Positions 24,503 to 32,856 of a DNA stretch of 64,000 nt are shown in pieces. The notes below the pieces were generated by a model. It was not told the DNA's origin. It did not search any database and saw only the letters and a program-made list of their open reading frames with translations. The position numbers and the translations under genes are program-made. Location of the stretch: NCBI RefSeq assembly GCF_000429025.1, contig NZ_KE386833.1, positions 572,582 to 636,581 of the forward strand. The letters run 5' to 3'. This stretch comes from Actinospineispora spinosispora DSM 44797. Lineage in GTDB: Bacteria; Actinomycetota; Actinomycetes; Mycobacteriales; Pseudonocardiaceae. The first letter of the stretch is position 1. Each line of letters opens with the position of its first letter.

Positions 24503-25813
24503 ATGACTGGAGTCGAGGCCGGCACGCAGGTACCGGCTGAAGAGCAACGAGGCACTTCGCGGCGATCGATGGTCGTCGCGGCCGCTGGAACGATCATCGA
24601 GTGGTACGACTTCTCCCTGTTCATATACATCGCGCCGGTACTCACCCGGGTGTTCTTCGGTGGAGACGGCCACTCGCTGATCCTGACGTTCGGAATCTTC
24701 GCGGCGGGCTTCCTGTTCCGCCCGATCGGCGCGATCTTCTTCGGCCACCTGGGTGACCGGATCGGCCGCAAGAGCACGCTGGTCATCTCCGCGGGGCTGA
24801 TGGCCATTTCCATGTTCGGCGTGGCCATCACGCCGAACGAGGCGACGATCGGCATCTGGGCCGGAGTCGCACTGTTCGTGTTCCGCTGTCTGGCCGGGTT
24901 CGCGGTCGGTGCGGAGTACACCGGAATCCTGGTGTTCCTGCTGGAGAGCGCACCCGCCAACCGCCGTGGTTTCGCCACCAGCTGGGCGGCGGCCAACAGC
25001 GAGGTCGGCGCGCTGCTCGCGGTCGGCGTCGCCGCGTTCTTCTCGGCGACGCTCGCCCCGGCGCAGCTCGACTCATGGGGCTGGCGGATCACCTTCGTCG
25101 TCGGCGGTCTGCTGGCCGCTGTGATGATCCCGCTGCGGTCGCTGCTGGAGGAGACGACCGTGTTCGAGCGGGTCAAGGCGAACGAGGAGATCGTCAAGTC
25201 GCCGGTCATCGACGTGCTCAAGCGTCAGCCCAAGGCCGTGCTGCTCGCCTTCCTGATCTCCACCGTGGGCTCGGTGTCCTACTTCCTCAACATCGGTTAC
25301 GTTCCGACGTTCCTGGACAGCGTCGTACACATGTCCCAGACCAACGCGCTGTCGCTCGGTACGCTCGCCGCGTTCATCGTGATCGGCGTGACCCCGGTCA
25401 TCGGCTACCTCTCCGACCGGGTCGGGCGCAAGCCGACGATGATGGTCATCGCGGCGGTGCTGGTGACCTGCACGATCCCGTTCTTCGCCATGCTGGGCGG
25501 TGGATCGACGTCGATGGTGCTGATGGGAACGATCGCGCTGGCCATCCCGGCGGCGTCGTGGAGCGCGGTCGCCGCCTCGGCGGTACCGGAACAGTTCGCC
25601 GCGGTCGGTCGGTTCGCCGGTATGGCCATCGGCTACAACATCGCCACCACGCTGTTCGGCGGTCTGTCACCGCTCATCGCCACGCTGCTGATCGACGCGA
25701 CCGGCTGGTCTCTTGCGCCGGCCGCATACTCGACGGTGGTGGCACTCGTGGTGCTGCCGATTCTGCTGCTCATGCGGGAAACGGCAGGGCGCCCGCTGCC
25801 CGACCGCGTGTGA
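24503..25813 (+). CDS. MHS-type MFS transporter, first gene of the ergothioneine cluster
   Basis: 436 residues and 12 helices. GTIIEWYDFSLFIYIAPVL and GHLGDRIGRKSTLVISAGLM are the metabolite:H+ symporter (ProP/ShiA-like) signatures; LSDRVGRKPTMMV is the second MFS loop. It is a proton-coupled importer of a zwitterionic or carboxylic substrate. ProP-type carriers move betaines, and ergothioneine is a histidine betaine, so the placement 59 bases before the ergothionase-like gene suggests ergothioneine uptake. No clear ribosome-binding site precedes this ATG. A second MHS gene closes the cluster at 34.1 kb. Confidence 0.8.
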   Translation: MTGVEAGTQVPAEEQRGTSRRSMVVAAAGTIIEWYDFSLFIYIAPVLTRVFFGGDGHSLILTFGIFAAGFLFRPIGAIFFGHLGDRIGRKSTLVISAGLMAISMFGVAITPNEATIGIWAGVALFVFRCLAGFAVGAEYTGILVFLLESAPANRRGFATSWAAANSEVGALLAVGVAAFFSATLAPAQLDSWGWRITFVVGGLLAAVMIPLRSLLEETTVFERVKANEEIVKSPVIDVLKRQPKAVLLAFLISTVGSVSYFLNIGYVPTFLDSVVHMSQTNALSLGTLAAFIVIGVTPVIGYLSDRVGRKPTMMVIAAVLVTCTIPFFAMLGGGSTSMVLMGTIALAIPAASWSAVAASAVPEQFAAVGRFAGMAIGYNIATTLFGGLSPLIATLLIDATGWSLAPAAYSTVVALVVLPILLLMRETAGRPLPDRV

Positions 25814-25872
25814 CACTGGACGGCCGGTGCAAGATCCACAGTGAATCCGACAGCTCACCAGGAGGTGTGTAG

Positions 25873-27666
25873 ATGACCCAGAAGCGGCCGGGACCATCCC
25901 GTCAGGCCCGCCGCGCGTCGTTGCCGGAGAAGCTGCGCGCTCAACCGGCCGTCGCCAGCTATCCCAGGGAGGAGTCGGCGGACCAGGTCAGCTCGGGGCT
26001 CGCCTCGTTGACCCTGACCGACGGGCCGGACCTCCTACCGCTGCCGGACTCACCGAAGCACGTGCGGCTCACCCTGGACGGCGACTCACTGACCTGGGCG
26101 GACGCGGTGTCCGTGCTGGAAGCCGACTCGGTGACGGTCAGCCTCGCCGAATCGGCCCGCGAGCTGATGACCTACACCAGGTCGGAGGCGTTGCGTCAGC
26201 TCGCGGAAGGACAGCGCGTCTACGGCTGGAACCAGGCGCTCGGTCCGCTCAAGGACCACGCGTTGGCCGATGACGACCAGCTGCAGTTCCAGGTCAACAT
26301 CCTGCGGTCGCACGCGGCGGGCGTCGGGGAGTACCTGTCGCCGCCGATCGCCCGGCTCGCACTGATCCTGCGGGCCAATGCACTGGCCAGGGCGACCAGC
26401 GGCGTCCGGCCCGAGGTGATCGACCGGATCCTCGCCGTGCTGAACTCCGGCATCACACCGCTGATGCCGGAGATCGGCTCGCTGGGCACCGGCGACCTGC
26501 AGCCGATGGCGGCCGCGGGTCTGATGCTGATCGGTGAGCGGGTCCCCGCCGCCGACTCCACGGGCATCACCTGGGCGGACGAAGCGCTGCGGCGCGCTGG
26601 GCTGCCGGCGAGCTTCGCCTTGCACGCGGGGGAGGCGCTGTCGTTGATCAGCGGCAGCAGCGTGCTGTCGGCCTGCTACACGGCGGCGGTGCGGCGGGCC
26701 GAGTACCAGCTCGATGCCTTCCTCGGCGCCTTCTCGATGTTCTGCGAGGCCACGCGGGCCGAGCTGCAAGCCTTCGACCTGCGGCTGCACGCCGAGCGGC
26801 ACATCCCACAGGAGATGCTGGCGACCACACGGATCCTGGACCTGGTGGCCGGCACCGAGTGGATGACCCCGGGCGGACGATCTCGGCTCGGGGAAATCCG
26901 GCCCCGGGTACAGGACTCCACGTCGGTGCGCAGCACACCGCACAAGGTGGCCAGTGTTCTCCGCACCCTCGACGAGGCGAAACAGTTCCTGACCTGGGAG
27001 TCCAACGCCTCCAACTCCAACCCGCTGCTGTTGAGGTGTGAGGACGGCAGCTACGAGTTCGTGATGGGCGGCAACTGGGACTGCTCGGTACTCGGACATT
27101 CCGCTCACTCGATCAACGTCCACATGACCGACCTGGCGGTACTCGCCAAGGACCTCGCGGCGCGGCTGGCCAACGAACTGTGGAGCTATGGCCTGCCGGC
27201 CAGCCTGTCCGGCGGCAAGGTGGGGCTGAACTCCGGGATGACGCTCGTGCACGCCGTCGCGGCCTCGCTGATCCCGGAGATCCACGTACGGTCGACCCCG
27301 GTCAGCTCGCTGTCCTTCCCGCTGAAGGGTGGGCAGGAGGACCACAACACGATGGCGATGGCCTCGGTGCGCAACCTGGTGTCCAACCTGGAACGCATCG
27401 ACGTCGTGCTCGCCGTGCTGGCGCTGATGAGCGCGCAGGGGATCGACCTGATCTCGGTGGCGATGTCCGGGCTGTCGCTGGGCGCCGGCACCCAACGGGT
27501 GCACACCATGGTGCGTTCGGTGATCGACCGTCTCGAGGACGACCGTTACATGACCGACGACATCGAGCGCATGATCCTGCTGGTCAGAGGTGGCAGGCTG
27601 GGCGTCGAGGTACGGGACTGCTGGTCGACGGCGAACCTCACCACCCACGGCGAGGTCGCGTCCTAG
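25873..27666 (+). CDS. Ergothionase-like lyase (HAL/PAL superfamily without MIO motif)
   Basis: 597 residues with AGGAGGTG upstream. It has the fold and motifs of aromatic ammonia-lyases (YGWNQALGPLKDH, QVNILRSHAAGVGEYL, EGALSLI-type GEALSLISGSS, STPHKVASVLRTL). In normal enzymes the loop reads GSVG-ASG-DLAPL and the ASG tripeptide cyclises to the MIO cofactor. Here it reads GSLGTGDLQPM (G205-T206-G207), one residue shorter and without the serine. MIO is therefore not expected. Ergothionase eliminates trimethylamine, a good leaving group, from ergothioneine to give thiourocanate. The gene neighbours (urocanase homologue, DUF917, hydantoinase, carbamoylase) match that pathway rather than histidine use. 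Confidence 0.8.
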   Translation: MTQKRPGPSRQARRASLPEKLRAQPAVASYPREESADQVSSGLASLTLTDGPDLLPLPDSPKHVRLTLDGDSLTWADAVSVLEADSVTVSLAESARELMTYTRSEALRQLAEGQRVYGWNQALGPLKDHALADDDQLQFQVNILRSHAAGVGEYLSPPIARLALILRANALARATSGVRPEVIDRILAVLNSGITPLMPEIGSLGTGDLQPMAAAGLMLIGERVPAADSTGITWADEALRRAGLPASFALHAGEALSLISGSSVLSACYTAAVRRAEYQLDAFLGAFSMFCEATRAELQAFDLRLHAERHIPQEMLATTRILDLVAGTEWMTPGGRSRLGEIRPRVQDSTSVRSTPHKVASVLRTLDEAKQFLTWESNASNSNPLLLRCEDGSYEFVMGGNWDCSVLGHSAHSINVHMTDLAVLAKDLAARLANELWSYGLPASLSGGKVGLNSGMTLVHAVAASLIPEIHVRSTPVSSLSFPLKGGQEDHNTMAMASVRNLVSNLERIDVVLAVLALMSAQGIDLISVAMSGLSLGAGTQRVHTMVRSVIDRLEDDRYMTDDIERMILLVRGGRLGVEVRDCWSTANLTTHGEVAS

Positions 27667-27675
27667 CCCAAGCCG

Positions 27676-27757
27676 AAGAAGCCCGCACAGACCGTACGTG
27701 CGCCGCGCAGAGGCTCCAGCCTCTGTGCGGCGGTTACGCGGTCTGTGCGGGCTTCTT
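27676..27757. repeat. 82-base two-tier hairpin between lyase and hydantoinase genes
   Basis: The outer arms AAGAAGCCCGCACAGACCG (27676-27694) and 27739-27757 are perfect (19 bp). The inner arms CGCCGCGCAGAGGCT (27701-27715) and 27718-27732 pair in 14 of 15 positions with a 2-base tip. The 3' arm ends in TTCTTT. It begins 10 bases after the lyase stop, so it probably ends the first transcription unit. Fragments of its arms recur at 1747-1760 and 2131-2163. Confidence 0.8.
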
Positions 27758-27766
27758 TACATTGGG

Positions 27767-27772
27767 TATACT
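27767..27772 (+). promoter_or_regulatory. Possible -10 element for the second transcription unit
   Basis: TATACT, preceded by GGG, lies just beyond the large hairpin and before the hydantoinase gene. No convincing -35 is seen at 17 bases. An in-frame GTG at 27778 would sit almost at the predicted transcript start (leaderless). Confidence 0.4.
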
Positions 27773-27840
27773 GAATTGTGATTCCCGATCTGCGGGAAAG
27801 TTGTGTTGGGCGGCGGGGAGTGGTTCCTATCGTTCCCGGC

Positions 27841-29208
27841 ATGCGAGACGGTACCGACACGGTGATCATCGGGCGGCTCCGCGACCGGGACGACTCGTTC
27901 CGGGCGGGGCGGCTCCACGTCGCCGACGGCGTGGTCAGCCGGGTGGTGTTCGACGACGGCCCTTACGAGGGCCCGGGCGAGGTGATCGACGTCGGTGACA
28001 GCTACGTGCTGCCCGGTGCGGTCGACGGCCACGTCCACTCCTACTCACACGGCGGCGAGGGGCTGCGCGCCTCGACGTCCTCGGCCGCGGCGGGCGGGGT
28101 CACCACCATCGTGGAGATGCCGTTCGACGGGATCGGTCCGGTCAACAGCCTGGACCGGCTCGCCGCGAAGCAGGAGAAGGTCGCCGCCGAGGCGGTGATC
28201 GACGTCGCGCTGCTGGGGACGTGCGAGCCGGGCGGTGGCTGGCGGCGCGCGGGTGACCTGGTCGAGGCCGGCGTGGTCGGCTTCAAGGTGTCGCTGTTCG
28301 ACACCGACCCGTTCCGCTTCCCGCGCATCGACGACGCGGAGCTGCGCGACGTCATGGCGGCCGTCCGCGACGCCGACGCCACACTGTGCACGCACGCGGA
28401 GAACAACGAGATCATCAAGGCACTGATCGCCGACGAGGCGAACCGGGCATCCACCGATCCTTCGGTGCACGGCCGCACTCGCCCCCCGGTATCGGAGACC
28501 CTCGGGGTGCTCACCGCGATGGAGATCGCCGCGGAGCAGGGCAACCGGCTGCACCTGTGCCACCTGTCGCTGGGCCGCTCCGCCGACCTGGTGGCCTGGT
28601 ACCAGAGCCAGGGCGTCGACGTCACGTTCGAGACCTGCCCGCACTACCTGCTGCTCACCGAGGACGACATGTCGCGCCAGCGGGGCCGGCTGAAGATCAA
28701 CCCGCCGCTGCGCACGGCCGCCGAGAAGGAAGCGATGTGGCGAGCGGTGGGCAGCGGCCTCGCCTCGGTCATCTCGTCCGACCACGCGCCGTGGCCGACC
28801 ACGCTCAAGGACCACGAGGTGATCTTGAACAACTCGTCGGGGGCGCCGGGAACCGAGACACTCGTCGCCACGACGCTCGGCGAGTGCCTGCGGCGCCACG
28901 GCGCCGGCCCGGAGTTCGCACGCGCGATCGACGCGGTGACCGCGAACCCGGCCGACCGGTGGGGCATTGGTCAATGTAAAGGTCGGTTGACCCCTGGTCA
29001 TCACGCCGATGTGATGGTCCTCGAACCGACAGCCGACTGGCAGATCGACGCCGAGGCGCTGCACTCCAATGCGGGGTGGAGCCCCTACTCGGGCTACGCG
29101 CCCGGTGCTCGGGTCACTCTGACCATGTCACGTGGCGACGTTGTGTGGAGCGCGGCAAAAGGTCTGGTCGGGGAACCAGGCCGCGGAGAACAGGTGACCC
29201 GAGGATGA
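27841..29208 (+). CDS. Dihydropyrimidinase/hydantoinase family amidohydrolase (probable hydantoin-5-propionate hydrolase)
   Basis: About 455 residues. The ATG at 27841 gives the family start (DTVIIGRL), but in-frame GTGs at 27778 and 27820 are possible. Binuclear metal-site residues are present: DGHVHSYSHGG (HxH), the carbamylated Lys in GVVGFKVSLF, CTHAENNEII, LCHLSLGRSA and the Asp in SSDHAPWPTTL. Such enzymes open hydantoin or dihydropyrimidine rings. In the ergothioneine pathway this would be the fourth step, hydantoin-5-propionate to N-carbamoyl-glutamate. Allantoinase is an alternative, but no other purine-degradation genes are present. Its stop overlaps the IclR start. Confidence 0.82.
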   Translation: MRDGTDTVIIGRLRDRDDSFRAGRLHVADGVVSRVVFDDGPYEGPGEVIDVGDSYVLPGAVDGHVHSYSHGGEGLRASTSSAAAGGVTTIVEMPFDGIGPVNSLDRLAAKQEKVAAEAVIDVALLGTCEPGGGWRRAGDLVEAGVVGFKVSLFDTDPFRFPRIDDAELRDVMAAVRDADATLCTHAENNEIIKALIADEANRASTDPSVHGRTRPPVSETLGVLTAMEIAAEQGNRLHLCHLSLGRSADLVAWYQSQGVDVTFETCPHYLLLTEDDMSRQRGRLKINPPLRTAAEKEAMWRAVGSGLASVISSDHAPWPTTLKDHEVILNNSSGAPGTETLVATTLGECLRRHGAGPEFARAIDAVTANPADRWGIGQCKGRLTPGHHADVMVLEPTADWQIDAEALHSNAGWSPYSGYAPGARVTLTMSRGDVVWSAAKGLVGEPGRGEQVTRG

Positions 29209-30017
29209 CTGCATTGATTGGTGAGTCCGGCACTCGTACCGGCGCACGTACGACCGGCGAGCTCTCCTCGCTGGACCGGGGACTGCAGATTCTGGCGTAC
29301 ATCCAGGATCGCGGCCAGGTCGACGTCGCGGGCATCGTCGAAGGGCTGGGAATCCCACCCTCGACCGTCTACCGCTACGTCCGCATGCTCAAGACGGCGA
29401 ACTTCGTGGTCGACATGGGTGGTCAGCTGCTGCCCAGCAGGCGTCTGGCGGACCCGTCCTCCGCCGGCTCCCAGCACCTCGTCGACGTGGCCCGTCCGGT
29501 GCTCGGCCATCTGCGCGAGCGGACCGAGCTGTCGGTCACCCTGACCGTGCGGGTGCACACCGCGGCGCTGTGCCTGGACACCTGGAACGGCGGCAGCGGC
29601 AGCGTGGCCTACCACCCCGGCGAGGTGCTGGCCCTGTACGCCGGCGCCAGCGCGACGACCCTGCTGGCCATGGCACCGGCGTCGGTCCAGCGCCAGGTGC
29701 TGAGCGGCAGGCTCACCCGGTTCACCGCCGCCACCCCGGACGCCATGGGACTGCGCGAGGAGATGGCGCTCATCCGTCGGCAGGGCTACCACGTGACCAG
29801 GGGCTGGCTGACCCCCGGCATGACGGCGGTCGGGATGCCCGTGCTGACCGGTGGGGCGTGTCTGTGCGCGCTGTCGCTCATCGGCCCGGACAGCCAGCTG
29901 CGTGACGTGACCGCCGCCGTCCGCCTGCTGCGCAACGCCGCGGGCGAGCTCGTCTCCCGGCTGCCGCAGGCGCCGATGGTCGCCTGGAGCCCGCCCGAGG
30001 CCGAGGTGCCGGTGTGA
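29205..30017 (+). CDS. IclR family regulator of the ergothioneine cluster
   Basis: 270 residues; the ATG at 29205 has GAGG just upstream and overlaps the hydantoinase stop by 4 bases. The N-terminal winged helix (SLDRGLQILAYIQDRGQVDVAGIVEGLGIPPSTVYRYVRML, in part) is followed by the GAF-like ligand domain (ELSVTLTVRVHTAALCLDTW, GEVLALYAGASATTLLAM). The ligand-domain loop usually reading HxxSxGKA is altered. Embedded inside the catabolic operon, it probably senses ergothioneine or a product. Stop and start with the next gene overlap as GTGTGA. Confidence 0.85.
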   Translation: MTALIGESGTRTGARTTGELSSLDRGLQILAYIQDRGQVDVAGIVEGLGIPPSTVYRYVRMLKTANFVVDMGGQLLPSRRLADPSSAGSQHLVDVARPVLGHLRERTELSVTLTVRVHTAALCLDTWNGGSGSVAYHPGEVLALYAGASATTLLAMAPASVQRQVLSGRLTRFTAATPDAMGLREEMALIRRQGYHVTRGWLTPGMTAVGMPVLTGGACLCALSLIGPDSQLRDVTAAVRLLRNAAGELVSRLPQAPMVAWSPPEAEVPV

Positions 30018-31729
30018 CCTCCACCGACGACCGACCGGTGACCGCGGCGCGCGGAACCGAGCTACGGTGTCGCAACTGGCGATCCGAAGCGCTCCTGCGG
30101 ATGCTGGAGAACGTCCTCGAGGTCGGTGAGCGACCCGCTGACCTGGTGGTCTACGCCTCGCTCGGCAAGGCGGCGAAGGACTGGCCCGCCTACCACGCGA
30201 TCACCTCGGCGCTGCGGGAGCTGGACGAGGACCAGACACTGGTCCTGCAGACCGGCCGGCCGATCGGCGTCCTGCGTACCCACGCGGGTGCCCCGATGGT
30301 CATCTCGGCGGTGAACAACACGGTGGGCCAGTGGGCCACCGAGGAGATCTTCTACCGGCGGATGCACGACGGGCAGACCATCTGGGGTGGGCTCACCGCC
30401 GCCGCCTGGCAGTACATCGGCAGGCAGGGCGTCCTGCAGGGCACCTACGAGCTGTTGCGTGCCGCGCTGCGCACCCACTACGGGGAGACCCGCTCGGAGC
30501 GCCGCTGGTTCCTGACCGCCGGACTCGGCGGAATGGGGTCGGCGCAACCGATCAGCGCCCGCATGCTCGGGCTCAGCACACTGGTCGTCGAAGCCGACCA
30601 GGCCAAGATCGACAAGCTGCGTGAGGCCGGTGGCCTGGACGCGGTCGCACACAACCTCGACGAGGCACTCGCGCTCGTACACAAGGCCGTGCAGAACGCC
30701 GCGCCGACCGCGGTGGCACTGTGCGACAACGCGGCGACGGTCTTCGCCGAGATCGCCGCCATGGCCGAAGCCGACGCGGCGTTCGTGGCACCGGACCTGG
30801 TCACCGACCAGACCGCCGCGCACGATGCCCGGTACGGCTACCTGCCCGAGGGACTGGACCTGGCGGGGTGGGCCCAGCTGCGGGACTCGGACCCGGCGCA
30901 GGTCGAGCGGCGCGCCAGGGAGTCGATGCTGCGGCAGGTCCGCGCGATGCTCGCACTGGCGAAGCGGGGCTGCGTCGTGTTCGAGAACGGCAACAACCTG
31001 CGGGTGCAGGCCTCGGTCGGTCTGTCCGAGGACGCGGCGAAGGACATCTTCACGATCAAGGGCTTCATGGAGGCCTACCTGCGTCCGCTGTTCTGCGAGG
31101 GGATCGGTCCGTTCCGCTGGGTGGCGCTCTCCGGGTCCGAGGACGACCAGGCGGTCGTCGACGAGCTCGCCGCGTCGCTGTTCCCAGCACGTCCCGAGGT
31201 GGCGGAGTGGATCGGCCTGGCCCGGGAGTGGGTCCCCCAACAGGGCCTGCCCGCGCGATCCTGCTGGCTGGGCTACGGGGAACGTTCGGCGCTCGCGGTC
31301 GCGGTCAACGAGGCGGTGCGCGACGGCCGGATCAGCGCCCCGGTGCTGTTCAGCCGCGATCACCTCGACTCGGCGGGCATGACCCATCCGCGCATCGGCA
31401 CCGAAGGAATGCTCGACGGCTCGGACGGCGTCACCGATTGGCCGCTGCTCGACGCGATGCTGCTGGCCTCCGGCGGCGCCGACATGGTCGCCGTGCACTC
31501 CGGCGGCGGCGGATACGCGGGCTGGATGCAGTCGGCGGGGGTGTCCGTGGTCGCCGACGGTTCCGCCGAAGCGGAGACCCGGCTGCGACTCGCACTCGAC
31601 CTCGACTCCGGCCTCGGTGTGCTCCGGCACGCCACCGCCGGCTACCCGGAGGCCGAAGCGGCGGTGTCGGCCTCCCACCGACCGGACAGTGCCGGGCCAC
31701 CGTTGGCCTGGATCAGACCCAGCAGCTGA
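30014..31729 (+). CDS. Urocanase family protein (probable thiourocanate hydratase)
   Basis: 571 residues, GTG start overlapping the IclR stop. Urocanase motifs: LRTHAGAPMVISAVNNTVGQW, TAGLGGMGSAQPISARM (NAD-binding glycine loop), APDLVTDQTAAHDARYGYLPEG, CVVFENGNNLR and SCWLGYGERS. Urocanases use tightly bound NAD+ as an electrophile to hydrate urocanate. In ergothioneine catabolism a homologue hydrates thiourocanate to 3-(5-oxo-2-thioxoimidazolidin-4-yl)propionate. The lack of imidazolonepropionase and glutamate formimidoyl hydrolase in the locus argues against ordinary histidine use. Confidence 0.82.
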   Translation: MTSTDDRPVTAARGTELRCRNWRSEALLRMLENVLEVGERPADLVVYASLGKAAKDWPAYHAITSALRELDEDQTLVLQTGRPIGVLRTHAGAPMVISAVNNTVGQWATEEIFYRRMHDGQTIWGGLTAAAWQYIGRQGVLQGTYELLRAALRTHYGETRSERRWFLTAGLGGMGSAQPISARMLGLSTLVVEADQAKIDKLREAGGLDAVAHNLDEALALVHKAVQNAAPTAVALCDNAATVFAEIAAMAEADAAFVAPDLVTDQTAAHDARYGYLPEGLDLAGWAQLRDSDPAQVERRARESMLRQVRAMLALAKRGCVVFENGNNLRVQASVGLSEDAAKDIFTIKGFMEAYLRPLFCEGIGPFRWVALSGSEDDQAVVDELAASLFPARPEVAEWIGLAREWVPQQGLPARSCWLGYGERSALAVAVNEAVRDGRISAPVLFSRDHLDSAGMTHPRIGTEGMLDGSDGVTDWPLLDAMLLASGGADMVAVHSGGGGYAGWMQSAGVSVVADGSAEAETRLRLALDLDSGLGVLRHATAGYPEAEAAVSASHRPDSAGPPLAWIRPSS

Positions 31730-31772
31730 AGCGACGCTGCTCAACCCGTGCCCGAGAAGGAGTATCTCCACA

Positions 31773-32855
31773 ATGCGTGAACTGACCAGCGACGATGCCC
31801 GGCGCGCCGTGATCGGTGGCGGGGTCTTCGCCTGCGGTGGCGGCGGTTGGAAGTGGCACGGCGAGCTGATGGGTGGGCTGGCCACGTCGGTCGGTCGCCC
31901 GGTCCTCGCCGAGGTCGACGAGCTGCCTGCCGACTCGTGGGTGGCCACCGTCGCCGCGATCGGCGCACCCGCCTCGCTGAACTGGGAGATCCAGCCGGTC
32001 GATTACGTGCGGGCGCTGCAGAAGCTCATGGAGGTGTGTGAGCACCCCATCTCGGCCGTTCTGACCGGCCAGAACGGCTACTCGACCACGGTCAACGGCT
32101 GGATCCAGTCCGCGATGCTCGGGGTGAAGGTCCTCGACGCCGCCGGCGATGTCCGCGCTCACCCGACCGGCAAGCTCGGCTCGCTCGGACTCACCAGCCG
32201 ACCGGGCTACACCACGACCCAGGTCGTCAACGGCGGCAACCGTGAGCTGCACGGTCACTTCCTGTCGATCAACCAGGGCAGCGTGCAGACCTGCGACGAC
32301 GTGCTGCGCGACATCTCGGTCCGCACCGGCGGCTTCATCGCCTCGGCGCGCAACCCGGTCGAGCTGTCCTGGGTCCGTGAGCACGCCGCGCTCGGCTCGA
32401 TCTCGCTCGCGCTCGACCTCGGCGCAGCCATGGAAGCCGCCGCGCCCGGCGGCGGGGACGCGGTCGTCGAGGCCGTCTGCTCGACGATCGGGGCGACGGT
32501 GCTGGCCAAGGGCGAGCTACGGCACGAGGTCTCGCTCATCACCAAGGGCGGGTTCGACCACGGAACCTTCCGCATCGGGTCGCACACCGTGCCCTACCTC
32601 AACGAGTACATGGCCGTGGACGTCGATGGTGAGCGGGTGGCGACCTACCCCGACACCATCGCCATTCTTCGCGCGGACAACGGCCTGCCGCTGGCCGTCC
32701 AGGACGCCGTCGAGGGCCTGCCGGTGGTGCTCGCGGTGGCCGAGGCCAACTCACTGCCACTGTCGTCCTCGGCGCTCGACCCGGTCGCGGTCGGGGAGTG
32801 CGAGAAGCTGATGGGCATCGAGTTCCTGCGCTACCTGCCGACCAAGGCCGCCTGA
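31773..32855 (+). CDS. DUF917 protein (probable thiohydantoin-propionate desulfhydrase)
   Basis: 360 residues, with GAGAAGGAG upstream of ATG 31773. DUF917 features: VIGGGVFACGGGGWKWHGELM near the N-terminus, AVDELPADSWVATVAAIGAP-type segment, and YPDTIAILRADNGLPL near the C-terminus. The family, also named S-methyl thiohydantoin desulfurase, supplies the desulfurization step in bacterial ergothioneine catabolism, removing sulfide from the 2-thiohydantoin to leave the hydantoin. It lies between the thiourocanate-hydratase and carbamoylase genes. Ordinary Hut or purine pathways do not need a DUF917 protein. Confidence 0.8.
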   Translation: MRELTSDDARRAVIGGGVFACGGGGWKWHGELMGGLATSVGRPVLAEVDELPADSWVATVAAIGAPASLNWEIQPVDYVRALQKLMEVCEHPISAVLTGQNGYSTTVNGWIQSAMLGVKVLDAAGDVRAHPTGKLGSLGLTSRPGYTTTQVVNGGNRELHGHFLSINQGSVQTCDDVLRDISVRTGGFIASARNPVELSWVREHAALGSISLALDLGAAMEAAAPGGGDAVVEAVCSTIGATVLAKGELRHEVSLITKGGFDHGTFRIGSHTVPYLNEYMAVDVDGERVATYPDTIAILRADNGLPLAVQDAVEGLPVVLAVAEANSLPLSSSALDPVAVGECEKLMGIEFLRYLPTKAA

Positions 32856-32856
32856 C

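Noticed and set aside
25873..31729. Histidine utilisation (hutH plus hutU)
   Set aside because: The lyase lacks the ASG cofactor motif, and imidazolonepropionase and formimidoylglutamate hydrolase are absent, while DUF917 and hydantoinase genes are present.
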